Made by a program: the position numbers and the translations under genes. Under the pieces are notes generated by a model. It searched no databases. It was not told where the DNA came from and saw only the letters and a program-made list of their open reading frames with translations. From an uncultured Synechococcus sp. (GTDB lineage: Bacteria > Cyanobacteriota > Cyanobacteriia > Phormidesmidales > Phormidesmidaceae): a stretch of 48,691 bases of DNA. Shown here in pieces: positions 1-7,755 of the stretch. Where the stretch lies: the NCBI GenBank assembly GCA_937911865.1, contig CALDSK010000079.1, forward strand, positions 1 through 48,691, in the 5' to 3' direction. Position 1 is the first letter of the stretch, and every line of letters begins with the position of its first letter.

Positions 1-52
1 GTCCTCCTTCCCCTGCTAACTATTACCTCCCTATCCCCCCTCTTCCACCATT

Positions 53-349
53 TTAAATTCCTGCGGTTGCCCCCCTCGTCTCGGGCTGAGCAGCTGGCAT
101 CAACCGAGCCATAATCGTTTCTAACTCAACCTTTCGCCCCGCAAAAGCAGCAAGGTCTGGCGGTAGCTGATATAGAGTATTCGCTACCGCCAAGTCCTCA
201 GCCAGATGTTGTTGAAGCGGGTTAACAATACGGTCGTCTAGAACGCCGTCACGAATGCTGTCTAGAGGTGAGCAGTAGGTGTGCAACTGACCCATCAATC
301 CATTTCCAGCTGCTGACGGCGTGAATGGCTGATCGTTCGAGACCGTCAT
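53..349 (-). CDS. Small hypothetical protein paired with a Roadblock/LC7 gene
   Basis: A 98-residue soluble protein that I do not recognise. It has no membrane segment or signal peptide. The N-terminal 25 residues look disordered (rich in S, P, G, N). The middle (about residues 30-85) looks helical, with leucine, alanine and acidic residues. The ATG is supported by a good ribosome site on the minus strand (AAGGA, 6 nt spacing). It lies 83 nt downstream of the Roadblock/LC7 gene on the same strand, so the two are probably co-transcribed and may work together. That functional link is inference from position only. The reading frame and ribosome site make it a real gene; the function is unknown. 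Confidence 0.65.
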   Translation of the reverse strand: MTVSNDQPFTPSAAGNGLMGQLHTYCSPLDSIRDGVLDDRIVNPLQQHLAEDLAVANTLYQLPPDLAAFAGRKVELETIMARLMPAAQPETRGATAGI

Positions 350-432
350 CTTATTTCCTTACCGTTTTTAACAGAACTGTCAGCATGTAACACACTGACC
401 ACGCTTCGAGAAGTGAGGGCTAAAAGTCACGG

Positions 433-804
433 TTAAGACAGTACCAGCCCAATCTCAGCCAGCGTCCGATTAATCTCCAGCATGAGTAATCCCTGCTTAG
501 CGCTTTTTGCCGCTAAGACTAAAAAGACAGCCTCTTGATTACAGCTGGTTAAAATACTGTATCCATCGTTACCTTCAACAGAAACTCTCTCAATATTGCC
601 TCGAACGAGCTCTGAACCGATGCGTTCCCCTAACGCGAGCATAGCTGCTGACATAGCCGATGCTCTCTCCTCATCCATAGAGGTAGGTAAGTTAGAGGTC
701 AGCGGCAGACCGTCCGGCGTTACGATTGCGGCACCTTGAATATCTGAAGTTGTAGAGACAAAGGTTTGAACGATATGGTTTAGCTTTTCGACGTTAATAG
801 TCAT
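433..804 (-). CDS. Roadblock/LC7 domain protein
   Basis: A 123-residue single-domain protein of the Roadblock/LC7 (MglB-like) family. These proteins form dimers and commonly act as regulators or activating proteins of small Ras-like GTPases. The fold signature is visible: a first helix (NVEKLNHIVQTFVST), the strand-turn DIQGAAIVTPDGLPLTS, a helix with ERASAMSAAMLALGERI, and the final GLLMLEIN strand. An upstream TTG at 885 would add 27 residues that do not belong to the domain, so I start at the ATG at 804 where the domain begins. No partner GTPase lies in the window. The next gene downstream (53-349) is probably in the same transcript, and a sensor globin is encoded on the other strand about 1 kb away. 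Confidence 0.85.
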   Translation of the reverse strand: MTINVEKLNHIVQTFVSTTSDIQGAAIVTPDGLPLTSNLPTSMDEERASAMSAAMLALGERIGSELVRGNIERVSVEGNDGYSILTSCNQEAVFLVLAAKSAKQGLLMLEINRTLAEIGLVLS

Positions 805-1793
805 GATTATATGCTCACTGAGATTGGGGGCGAATACTCTTGAAATAAATGCAATAACCGATGTCTCAATAAATTCCTTAGACAAAGGTCCATCTGAATT
901 TCTGAAACTGTAGCGTGAAATCTCACTGCCGATTAAGGCAACCCCTGAGGCGTTTTGTTCGCTACAACAGACTTTGTCTATTGAACAAGATCTGCATTTG
1001 TGAATAGCGATCTCTAACGATTCAGAGACGGGCGCAAGAGTCCAAAAAACTTACTCAAAACTGAGCTTGTTTTCCGGATACTTTCCTAGGTCAAGTTAGA
1101 CGATGAGACTGATACTTAATACCACTTCAGCTCACAATACACAGGACATATCACACATAAATCCTTCTATTCTGAGTTTTTTAGCCCTGATAAAGCGCGC
1201 CTCGTCAAGCTGAGACTAAAGCAGAATAAGACTTTCAAAATTCTGTTCGTTCTAAAAATTTAGCAACACTAAGGTTTAAAATCTTCTCTAACAACATAGA
1301 CCTACATCTATGTTGTTAGAGATCAGCGTTGAATGAATCTATAGAAGGGCAAATAACAAAGAAAATCTTAAAATTACGATAGCCAGTGAGGTAAATGAAG
1401 ACTCTCTCCATTTCACAATCCTTACTTCACAAAATGTTCAGTTTCGCCAAAGCACTAAATATCTTGAAAAGAAGAGATATTCCTGAAAATTATTCCTGAT
1501 TGAACAAATCACTCTCGATAAATACAGTGTCGAGACTACTTGTGCCTTTTCGAAGCACCTGCTTGAACCAGACGCGCTGTGAATCAGCGTTCGTTCGAAT
1601 GCGCTCAGCTTATGCATTCAAACTAAAGCCAGTGAGGGCATAGGCCTCAGAACCTTATCTAAATAATCATTTTAGATAACGCCCGGCTGCTCATCCTCTC
1701 TTTGATTTGTCTTTCTGGTGAAGTACTAAGCCCATCGTCGAAACGATTGCCCATCTCAAATATTGCTCACTTTAAACATTAAAAAGGTACGCT
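805..1793. other. Non-coding divergent intergenic region with hairpins
   Basis: About 1 kb between the divergent Roadblock and globin genes, with no credible reading frame. It holds a perfect 16-bp inverted repeat (1285-1300 and 1307-1322, 6-nt loop). On the minus strand this is followed by a short TTTT tract, so it could terminate an unannotated leftward transcript. A second inverted repeat (TTATCTAAA at 1655-1663 and TTTAGATAA at 1671-1679) lies about 115 bp before the globin start and could be an operator. The promoters of both genes must lie here, but I cannot place them securely. Confidence 0.6.
1285..1322. repeat. Perfect 16-bp inverted repeat
   Basis: Arms 1285-1300 and 1307-1322 are exact reverse complements around a 6-nt loop. 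There is no T-run on the plus strand and only a weak one on the minus strand. It could be a terminator of a small leftward RNA or a protein-binding site. Confidence 0.8.
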
Positions 1794-2372
1794 ATGCTAA
1801 AGCCTGAAGAAAAGGAAAAGCTCTACGAAGAAGTTAAGGCGTTAACGGATTTCTCTTCAGAAGATGTCGCTAACCTAGCTTCGTTGAGTGGCGTTATGAA
1901 CAAGTATTCAGAACCCCTTTCTGATTACTTTTACTCTCATCTACATCGAGTAGAGCGGACCAGTACAATTTTAAATGAAGAACCGGGCCGCACAGAACGG
2001 CTCAAAGCAACCCTGATGCAATGGTTCGAGAACTTATTTGGGGGCAATTATGACATGAACTATGCCAAGGATATTCTTCGGATAGGCTCAGTTCATGTGG
2101 TCAAAAAGATCGATCAGCGCTACGTCCTTAGCATGTATGGCATGGTGTTTAAGTTCATCACCAGCATGATTGAAAAAGAATTTACGGGTGATACTGAAAA
2201 AGTAGAGGCGCTGACAAACTCAGTTGGAAAAATCCTTGCGATTGATATGGCGCTCATGATGGAGACCTATATTGAAGGCCTAGTTGATAGCACTGGCTGG
2301 TCTATGACACTGTTGAAAAATATGGCATCGCAGTCTATGGACTCACGGATGCAAAAAGAACTCGCGAGTTAA
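1794..2372 (+). CDS. Stand-alone sensor globin (protoglobin family)
   Basis: A 192-residue protein covering the globin fold of the globin-coupled sensor/protoglobin family and nothing else. The heme-ligand region reads RIGSVHVVKKIDQRYVLSMY, with His101 as the likely proximal ligand. The preceding WFENLFGGNYD and the following FKFITSMIEKEF match the family layout. No output domain (methyl-accepting, cyclase or kinase) is attached, so it must bind oxygen or another gas alone or signal through a separate partner. The ATG is preceded by AAGG with 6 nt spacing. It stands alone on the plus strand. The Roadblock gene faces away from it across a 1-kb spacer, so a shared pathway is possible but not shown. 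Confidence 0.85.
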   Translation: MLKPEEKEKLYEEVKALTDFSSEDVANLASLSGVMNKYSEPLSDYFYSHLHRVERTSTILNEEPGRTERLKATLMQWFENLFGGNYDMNYAKDILRIGSVHVVKKIDQRYVLSMYGMVFKFITSMIEKEFTGDTEKVEALTNSVGKILAIDMALMMETYIEGLVDSTGWSMTLLKNMASQSMDSRMQKELAS

Positions 2373-2467
2373 AAACTCGGCGCTATCTGTTGCTGTCCAT
2401 GGCTTCTGCTGAGCTGATTGAAGCACATCTAGAAGCTACAGCCTATCCGGCTATAGGCAGCCTCAAC

Positions 2468-2501
2468 TAGCCAATGTTCTCATTCATGAGAACATTGGCT
2501 A
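2468..2501. repeat. Perfect inverted repeat (16-bp arms)
   Basis: Arms 2468-2483 and 2486-2501 are exact reverse complements with 2 nt between them. It lies about 95 nt after the globin stop codon. It could form the 3' end of the globin transcript, but no T-run follows it. Confidence 0.8.
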
Positions 2502-2651
2502 CAAAGCGTCAGATGAATAGAAATCGATCAAACAGTCTCTGAATTAGCCATCAAACAGCCCCGGCTGAGAGGGCTGATGCCATCGAACTAGCCGATTTTC
2601 AAGTACCCAAAACAGCATACTGCGGTCATCGCTGAGTGCTAACTCGTGCAC

Positions 2652-2681
2652 CAATGGCACTGGCTTAAGCCAGTGCCATTG
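2652..2681. repeat. 30-nt perfect palindrome
   Basis: The stretch equals its own reverse complement over all 30 nt, centred on TTAA between 2666 and 2667, with no loop. No T-run follows. A protein-binding site or cruciform is more likely than a terminator. Confidence 0.85.
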
Positions 2682-3373
2682 ATCTCTAGACTGTTGATTA
2701 TTCGCATTCAACAGGTCAGTATCTGGCAGATCATTTAGTATCTGGCAGATTATATAGAGAGTTTGTCATCTTCACGAAACTGCTACGTCAAGATACGCTC
2801 GCGACTCTCGCTAAAAGTTGCGTATGTCCATTTTGACCAAACAAGAAAATCTCTATTTTCGGACGCCACTGTTAGCAGCATTGATAGTCGTCGTTCGTAT
2901 CAATATATTATCTTCTAAGGTCCAAAGCTGAATAGAACGAGAAAAAGCTGATCGCTAACGAATTCTCTTCTAAGTTCAACGCAATTTTTCGAGTTTCGTC
3001 TAAAGAGTGATCGAATGTTAGTTCTATCTATTGAACGCTCTATGTAGAGATATGCGATCGCACACAGCAGCCTCATTCCAATCAATACACCACGAATAGA
3101 GCTGAGTCCAGTGCGGCTGACAACCCACAAAAAGCCGCTTTATAAGTAATTATTTCTATAGCCCCTTGTAATAAAATTAACACTCCTCTGTGCAGTCGCA
3201 TGCTAATTTGCATTATTCGGTAAAGCTTAAACGGTTAGCTTTTATCTGGTGCTTGGCTGATTGGAAGGTGTTTTCCTATTGTTCCAAACTTTGTTTTTTG
3301 AGCTTTGCGACGGTTTAGTCACTAGCAGGTTTAGTGACTAACAATCGTGAGCCTTTTCTAATGGACTCAAATA

Positions 3374-4999
3374 ATGAATCGTAATCGCTTGTATCCAGAT
3401 AAGTTGGGTGTGATCAACGTTAATAGACTGTATCGGCAGCTAACTCAGCTGTCTGCCAAATGGTTTCGGCACGGGCCAGATGGGTGGGCCATGCTACCGC
3501 TGCTGCTGGTTTTGATGGCGATGGCGGCTCCTGCGGCAATCGCTCAGGAAGCTGGCGAATCAGCGTCTATTGCCGACAGCATCTTTCAGCCCATCGTAGA
3601 TTTCCTGTCGGTTCTATTATTTTTCAAAACCGGCGGCGAGAATGGATTTCCTTTTATCGTGCTGTGGCTGTTTGTCGCAGCCGTTTTCTTTACGGTGCGC
3701 ATGAAATTTATCAACCTGAGAGGGTTGAAGCATGCGATCGCAGTTGTGCAAGGTAAGTTTGACGATCCGCACGACGAAGGCGAAGTATCACACTTTCAGG
3801 CGCTGGCGACCGCCGTGTCCGGAACAGTAGGGCTCGGCAATATCGCAGGGGTTGCGATCGCCATCCAGCTCGGTGGCCCTGGTGCGATGTTTTGGCTCAC
3901 CGTTGCCGGATTCTGTGGCATGGTCAGCAAATTTGTAGAATGCTCGCTCTCAGTGAAATACCGCCGTCAGCTACCAGATGGCACCATTTTGGGTGGACCC
4001 ATGTACTACCTAAATCAGGGGCTAGCCGCTCGTGGACTGCGCCCGGTAGGACAAGGGTTAGCCATTCTATTTAGTATTCTGTGCCTGGGCGGTGCGCTAG
4101 GTGGCGCGAATATGTTCCAGTCTAACCAAGCCTATGCCGCAATTTCTGGGCTATTTCCGGCTCTACCTGCGTGGCTTTTCGGGCTGGTGTTAGCAGCCCT
4201 CTCTGGCTTTGTCATTATTGGCGGCATCAAGCGAATTGGCTCTGTTGCCGAAAAGCTCGTTCCAGCTATGGCCGTGCTCTACATTCTGGCCTGCTTTACG
4301 GTAATTTTTGCGAACTTCGCCCAGGTTCCAGCCGCCATCGGCACTATTTTCAGCGAAGCCTTCGTACCCAAAGCAGCAGTCGGTGGCGTTGTTGGCGTCA
4401 TGGTACAGGGCATTAGACGAAGCTCTTTTTCGAATGAGGCCGGTGTGGGGTCTGCGGCAATCGCCCATTCAGCCGCCCGTACAGATGAGCACGTTCGAGA
4501 AGGATTGGTTTCTCTCCTAGAGCCCTTAATCGACACAGTGATTATCTGTAACCTCACAGCAGTCACCATCGTACTCTCAGGCGTTTATTTAGAGACTGGC
4601 GAAGAACTCAGCGGCGTCGCAATGACAGCGAGTGCTTTTGGTACAGTCGTTAGCTGGTTCCCGGTTGTGTTAAGCATAGCCGTCTGTTTATTCGCCTTCT
4701 CAACCATTATTTCCTGGAGCTACTACGGCATTCAAGCCTGGACCTATCTGTTCGGCGAGCGTAGCGCTCTGCTGTTCAAATGCATCTATGTAACTTGCAC
4801 CTTTTTAGGATGTTTGACCAGCTTGTCTTTAATTATCGACTTCAGCGATTTGCTACTGCTAGGCATGGCCTTTCCAAACCTATTAGGCTGCTACATTCTC
4901 TCTAATGAGATTGCAGGCGACCTAAACGACTATTGGGCAAGGTTGACTTCCGGGCAGATGCTCATGGTAGATCAAATGCCGGCGTCTAGTGATGCCTAG
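3374..4999 (+). CDS. Alanine/glycine:cation (Na+) symporter, AgcS/AlsT family
   Basis: A 541-residue inner-membrane transporter of the alanine or glycine:cation symporter family, which takes up small neutral amino acids with sodium. The family signature is clear around residues 151-171 (TVGLGNIAGVAIAIQLGGPG). Later family blocks are also present, such as GGPMYYLNQGL, the GIRRSSFSNEAGVGSAAIAH stretch and the tail helices with SYYGIQAWTYLFG. About ten hydrophobic segments run from residue 70 to 515. The N-terminus has an extra hydrophobic stretch followed by AIAQEAGESA that could be a cleavable signal, which is also seen in other AgcS proteins with long leaders. It stands alone, and exact substrate preference cannot be read from sequence. 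Confidence 0.92.
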   Translation: MNRNRLYPDKLGVINVNRLYRQLTQLSAKWFRHGPDGWAMLPLLLVLMAMAAPAAIAQEAGESASIADSIFQPIVDFLSVLLFFKTGGENGFPFIVLWLFVAAVFFTVRMKFINLRGLKHAIAVVQGKFDDPHDEGEVSHFQALATAVSGTVGLGNIAGVAIAIQLGGPGAMFWLTVAGFCGMVSKFVECSLSVKYRRQLPDGTILGGPMYYLNQGLAARGLRPVGQGLAILFSILCLGGALGGANMFQSNQAYAAISGLFPALPAWLFGLVLAALSGFVIIGGIKRIGSVAEKLVPAMAVLYILACFTVIFANFAQVPAAIGTIFSEAFVPKAAVGGVVGVMVQGIRRSSFSNEAGVGSAAIAHSAARTDEHVREGLVSLLEPLIDTVIICNLTAVTIVLSGVYLETGEELSGVAMTASAFGTVVSWFPVVLSIAVCLFAFSTIISWSYYGIQAWTYLFGERSALLFKCIYVTCTFLGCLTSLSLIIDFSDLLLLGMAFPNLLGCYILSNEIAGDLNDYWARLTSGQMLMVDQMPASSDA

Positions 5000-5017
5000 C
5001 GTTTAACGAACACTCAA

Positions 5018-5209
5018 TCAGCCCTTGCTTGTGGTGGACCTTATGCGCTGCTGATCGACCCAGATTTGACGATCTTTAGGCGATCTGACCACATACTCAC
5101 CATAAAACTGACTGAATCTCCAGAACCACCGCAGAGCCTTCACTATCGCAGGCTGGCGGTGGTCTTTAGTGCGCAGAGCGGCAGAAACATTGGACGCTTT
5201 AACAATCAT
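5018..5209 (-). CDS. Small basic hypothetical protein (63 aa)
   Basis: I do not recognise this protein. The ATG at 5209 has a strong ribosome site (GAGGAA, about 8 nt upstream on the minus strand), which favours it over the GTG at 5266 that would give 82 residues. The product is basic and aromatic, with a stretch KALRWFWRFSQFYGEYVVRS and a polar tail, and it has no membrane helix. It ends 18 nt after the stop of the convergent symporter gene. It is separated from the upstream stress-protein gene by a terminator, so it is probably transcribed alone. Moderately sure it is real because of the ribosome site. Confidence 0.5.
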   Translation of the reverse strand: MIVKASNVSAALRTKDHRQPAIVKALRWFWRFSQFYGEYVVRSPKDRQIWVDQQRIRSTTSKG

Positions 5210-5352
5210 TTGGAATTCCTCTAAGAAGATATTCCCAATGTATTCAACCCGGTCAAAAGCAGCCACAGACTAAATCGATGATGCCCATGCAAAAGAAAGA
5301 TAGCCCCAAAGAAGACGCCAGGAAAGATATCAGAGAAGCTATCAGAAAAGAC

Positions 5353-5390
5353 AAAAAACGACGTTCTCTAGAAAGTATCTCTAGAGAACG
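5353..5390 (-). terminator. Rho-independent terminator of the stress-protein gene
   Basis: An 11-bp perfect stem (CGTTCTCTAGA at 5362-5372, TCTAGAGAACG at 5380-5390, 7-nt loop) is followed on the minus strand by a TTTTTT run at 5353-5360. It begins about 30 nt after the stop of the leftward stress-protein gene. Confidence 0.75.
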
Positions 5391-5421
5391 CCGTCAGCAA
5401 ACAACAGACCGATAAGAGCGC

Positions 5422-5853
5422 CTATTGCTGCTTAAGCACCAGAACAGGACAATGAGCAAACCGCACAACCCTTTCAGCAATAGAGCCCATAAAAAACCGG
5501 GATATACCAGTGCGCCCTCTTGAGGGCATCACAATCAGGTCTATATTTTGCTGCTCAGCGTAGTCAATAATTTCAGCCGTCGGGTCACCTGATTCAATCG
5601 CGAAGCTCAGCCCCTGATATTCACTGCTAGGAAACTTTTCATCGAACAGCTTCTGAACAGTAGCTGCACGCTTGTCAGTATCTACTGAATCCCATACCAC
5701 GCCCGGCTCCGTAGCCTCCAATGGCCTCAAAACATGGACCACGTAGACGTTGGAGATATTGTCAGCGAACGCAATGGTTTCCTTCACCGCCTGCAAAGAT
5801 TTTTCAGAAAAGTCTGTAGGGACCAGAATACGATCCTTTGAGAATAAAGCCAT
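5422..5853 (-). CDS. Universal stress protein (UspA family)
   Basis: A 143-residue cytoplasmic protein with the single Usp fold. It opens with RILVPTDFSEKS (Asp14 at the usual nucleotide site) and ends with the ATP-site loop SRGRTGISRFFMGSIAERV and CPVLVLKQQ. The canonical G-x2-G-x9-G-S loop is kept at Gly113, Gly123 and Ser124. The first glycine is replaced by Pro110, so ATP binding is likely but not certain. Its role is probably in stress survival. It is followed by its own terminator and preceded by a 300-bp region with tandem short repeats. Confidence 0.92.
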   Translation of the reverse strand: MALFSKDRILVPTDFSEKSLQAVKETIAFADNISNVYVVHVLRPLEATEPGVVWDSVDTDKRAATVQKLFDEKFPSSEYQGLSFAIESGDPTAEIIDYAEQQNIDLIVMPSRGRTGISRFFMGSIAERVVRFAHCPVLVLKQQ

Positions 5854-6155
5854 GAGAACAAACCGCTAGCTATTTAACTATCGGCAAAAGCAATCAAACG
5901 GTTAGTTCGGCGTTCAAGGCAGCCAGTCTCTTTAGAAGAAGCTGCGGCTGGAGAGGTGCTTACTAAATATTACCAGAGACTTGTAGATTCAGAGCTGAAG
6001 ATGGACATAACTTAGACCAACTCAGCTCGACAAACTCAGCCGACCTCCATCAAGAATAGCTGTCAAGAATAGCTGTCAAGAATAGCTGTCAAGAATAGTT
6101 GTCAGGGTGTAACGTTTTTGGCACGCTCCAAATAGCAACATCCAAATAGAAACAT
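5854..6155. other. Intergenic region with short tandem repeats
   Basis: It separates two leftward genes. Its right half is made of two short tandem arrays (6050-6101 and 6129-6170), described separately. Nothing else is recognisable. The promoter of the stress-protein gene should lie in the left part. Confidence 0.6.
6050..6101. repeat. Four tandem copies of a 13-nt repeat
   Basis: The unit TCAAGAATAGCTG occurs four times without spacers (6050, 6063, 6076, 6089). The last copy has one C-to-T change. This is typical of slipped-strand expansion. Confidence 0.9.
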
Positions 6156-6170
6156 CTAAATAGAAACAAA
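6129..6170. repeat. Three tandem copies of a 14-nt repeat
   Basis: The unit CAAATAGAAACATC and variants occur at 6129, 6143 and 6157. The last copy covers the stop codon and final codons of the membrane-protein gene that ends at 6156, so expansion has touched the 3' end of the gene. Confidence 0.8.
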
Positions 6171-6575
6171 CGAGGCAAAGACCAAAACAACAGAACCTAG
6201 AAGAGAGCTAACAGCCCCGATTACGTTACCTACAAAGACTGTTTTATGCAGGAAAGTACCTGTCCAAGACAGACCTCTATCGTTGGTGAACGGTTCTAGG
6301 GTAAGCGCAAAGCAAAAGCCATAGCCCGACACCATAAAAGCTGCAGACAGCAGCCATTGAATGCTCTGATTCACTTGTAAAAAAGACAGGATGCCTGCCA
6401 CCGCAATCATTGTCGCAGCCCCCACAGAGAGCGCACCATGAGCCAGTTTCCAGGCCCTAACTGTATTCTCTGATTTTTTTTGAGTAATAGCCATACCGTA
6501 AGGAACACCACACAATAGACCAATCAATAAAACAACCGAAGCATTAAATAGCAAATAGCGAGCAGGCAAATCCAT
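6156..6575 (-). CDS. Four-helix membrane protein of unknown function
   Basis: A 139-residue integral membrane protein with four hydrophobic segments (about residues 7-27, 45-66, 73-92 and 112-137). Helix 2 begins WKLAHGALSVGAATMIAVAG. A histidine followed by a small-residue-rich helix, within a four-helix protein of this size, recalls the styrene-oxide-isomerase-like membrane family (pattern RAHxGxxxN), but the likeness is short and I treat it as a hint only. Its last codons lie in a short tandem repeat. It is transcribed in the same direction as the delta-9 desaturase upstream, with a 119-nt gap, so read-through from that gene is possible. Confidence 0.7.
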   Translation of the reverse strand: MDLPARYLLFNASVVLLIGLLCGVPYGMAITQKKSENTVRAWKLAHGALSVGAATMIAVAGILSFLQVNQSIQWLLSAAFMVSGYGFCFALTLEPFTNDRGLSWTGTFLHKTVFVGNVIGAVSSLLGSVVLVFASFVSI

Positions 6576-6694
6576 ATCTAAAGACTCTGCTAAACAACAA
6601 AAAAGCTCTGACAGAACCAGTCCTTTAAAGAGAGGCTTGTCAGAGCAGGTGAACGATGTAGTTAAGACTGTTTACAGTTTTAGATAGCAGCTGT

Positions 6695-7570
6695 TTATCG
6701 TAGAGTCGCCTTCGCAGGGGGCATCACAACTTTACTGGCCAAACCCACTGACTTCAGACCCTTGATCAACCACCAGGTTGTATCAATTTCCCACTTTCTC
6801 AAGCCTGCCTTGGCCATTTTTGGAAACGTGTGGTGGTTGTTGTGCCAGCCTTCACCGTAAGTTAGCAGCGCCACCCACCAGAGGTTGCGAGAGTTGTCGT
6901 CACTATCGAAGTTGCGGTAGCCCCACATGTGGTTAGCAGAATTGATCAGCCAGGTGCAGTGCCAGAGCAAGACCGCTCGCACAAATATGCCGTAGATAAC
7001 AAACGACCAGCCGCCAATAGCATAGAGGAAAAGTGCAAGAGGCACTTGCAAAGCGAGGAAGTACTTGTCGAGGAAAGCGTAGTAGCGATCGCGCGCAATA
7101 TCCGGAGCCTTCTTGGCATACACCTTCCGGTCAAACACCTCAGGCTTTAGATAAAACATCCATTCCATATGGCTCCACCAAAAGCCACGAGCCGAAGAAT
7201 AGGGATCTTTTTCTACATGCTCAGTATACGCGTGGTGCTGACGATGACCCGCCACCCAAAAAGTCGGTCCACCCTGCAAGGCCAGTGCGCCAATCGTAGC
7301 GATAATGTATTCCAGCCACTGCGGTACGCGAAAGCTGCGATGGCTGAGCAACCGGTGATAGCCCAGGCAAATGCCAACGCTGCCACAAAGCCAGTGAAGG
7401 GCGATCGCAACCCCCAAAGCCGACCAAGAGAAAAACCAGGGAGCCAACAAAGCCAGCGCATGAATCGTGCTGAAGAAGCCAATAGAGACCCAGCTGATCC
7501 GATGAGTCTTAGGCTCGGCGCTCGACTGACTGAGACGGCGACGTTGAAGGGGCAGGTTACCAGTAGTCAT
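6695..7570 (-). CDS. desC: Acyl-lipid delta-9 desaturase
   Basis: A 291-residue membrane di-iron enzyme that introduces the first double bond (delta-9) in fatty acids bound to membrane lipids. All three histidine boxes are present: HRLLSH at 72-77, HRQHH at 109-113 and HNNHH at 243-247. They sit in the usual context (CLGYHRLLSHRSF, GEGWHNNHHTFP), with four hydrophobic segments between them. The length is normal for cyanobacterial DesC. The ATG has an AGGA ribosome site at about 6 nt. It is divergent from a TetR-type fusion regulator. Three related palindromes sit in the shared promoter region, so control by that regulator, perhaps by temperature or fatty-acid status, is inferred. Confidence 0.95.
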   Translation of the reverse strand: MTTGNLPLQRRRLSQSSAEPKTHRISWVSIGFFSTIHALALLAPWFFSWSALGVAIALHWLCGSVGICLGYHRLLSHRSFRVPQWLEYIIATIGALALQGGPTFWVAGHRQHHAYTEHVEKDPYSSARGFWWSHMEWMFYLKPEVFDRKVYAKKAPDIARDRYYAFLDKYFLALQVPLALFLYAIGGWSFVIYGIFVRAVLLWHCTWLINSANHMWGYRNFDSDDNSRNLWWVALLTYGEGWHNNHHTFPKMAKAGLRKWEIDTTWWLIKGLKSVGLASKVVMPPAKATLR

Positions 7571-7594
7571 AATCGTCCTAACACGCTAATGTGT

Positions 7595-7658
7595 TGCAAG
7601 TGGTGCTTACATTTATCAATGTAGTGCTACTTGCAAAAAAGTGCAAGCGATACTTGCA
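7595..7658. promoter_or_regulatory. Operator cluster between desC and the TetR fusion gene
   Basis: Three related sites recur about every 23-24 bp. Site 1 (7595-7611) reads TGCAAG-N5-CTTACA. Site 2 is centred near 7627 and keeps only the CTTGCA half. Site 3 (7642-7658) is a perfect TGCAAGCGATACTTGCA. A 17-bp 6-5-6 palindrome is typical of TetR-family operators. A plausible leftward promoter (TTGCAC at 7641-7646, 17-nt spacer, TACATT at 7618-7623) for desC lies inside the cluster. A TATACT hexamer at 7683-7688 may serve the rightward gene. Binding by the adjacent regulator is inferred. Confidence 0.65.
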
Positions 7659-7755
7659 AAATATTTCTAAAGATAGACTCGCTATACTGATTAGGCCCAT
7701 TTGCCGTTCTCATTTTTGCTGAGGAAACCATCAGCGCCTTCCCCGTTTTCAAACT

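Larger units (their letters stand above)
2373..3373. other. Non-coding region with two perfect palindromes and a direct repeat
   Basis: One kilobase between the globin and symporter genes without a convincing gene. It contains a 34-nt inverted repeat (2468-2501), a 30-nt perfect palindrome (2652-2681) and a 14-nt direct repeat AGTATCTGGCAGAT (2718-2731 and 2737-2750). A 71-codon minus-strand frame at 2915-3130 starts at TTG, has no ribosome site and is probably chance. Codon-like structure is absent. Confidence 0.6.

Noticed and set aside
2915..3130. A 71-codon minus-strand frame
   Set aside because: It starts at TTG, has no ribosome site, and its composition does not look like a protein gene.
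6050..6101. CRISPR-like repeats
   Set aside because: The units are directly adjacent with no spacers and only 13 nt long.
6929..7624. Overlapping frames on both strands inside desC
   Set aside because: desC has all three histidine boxes; the other frames are shadows without domain features.
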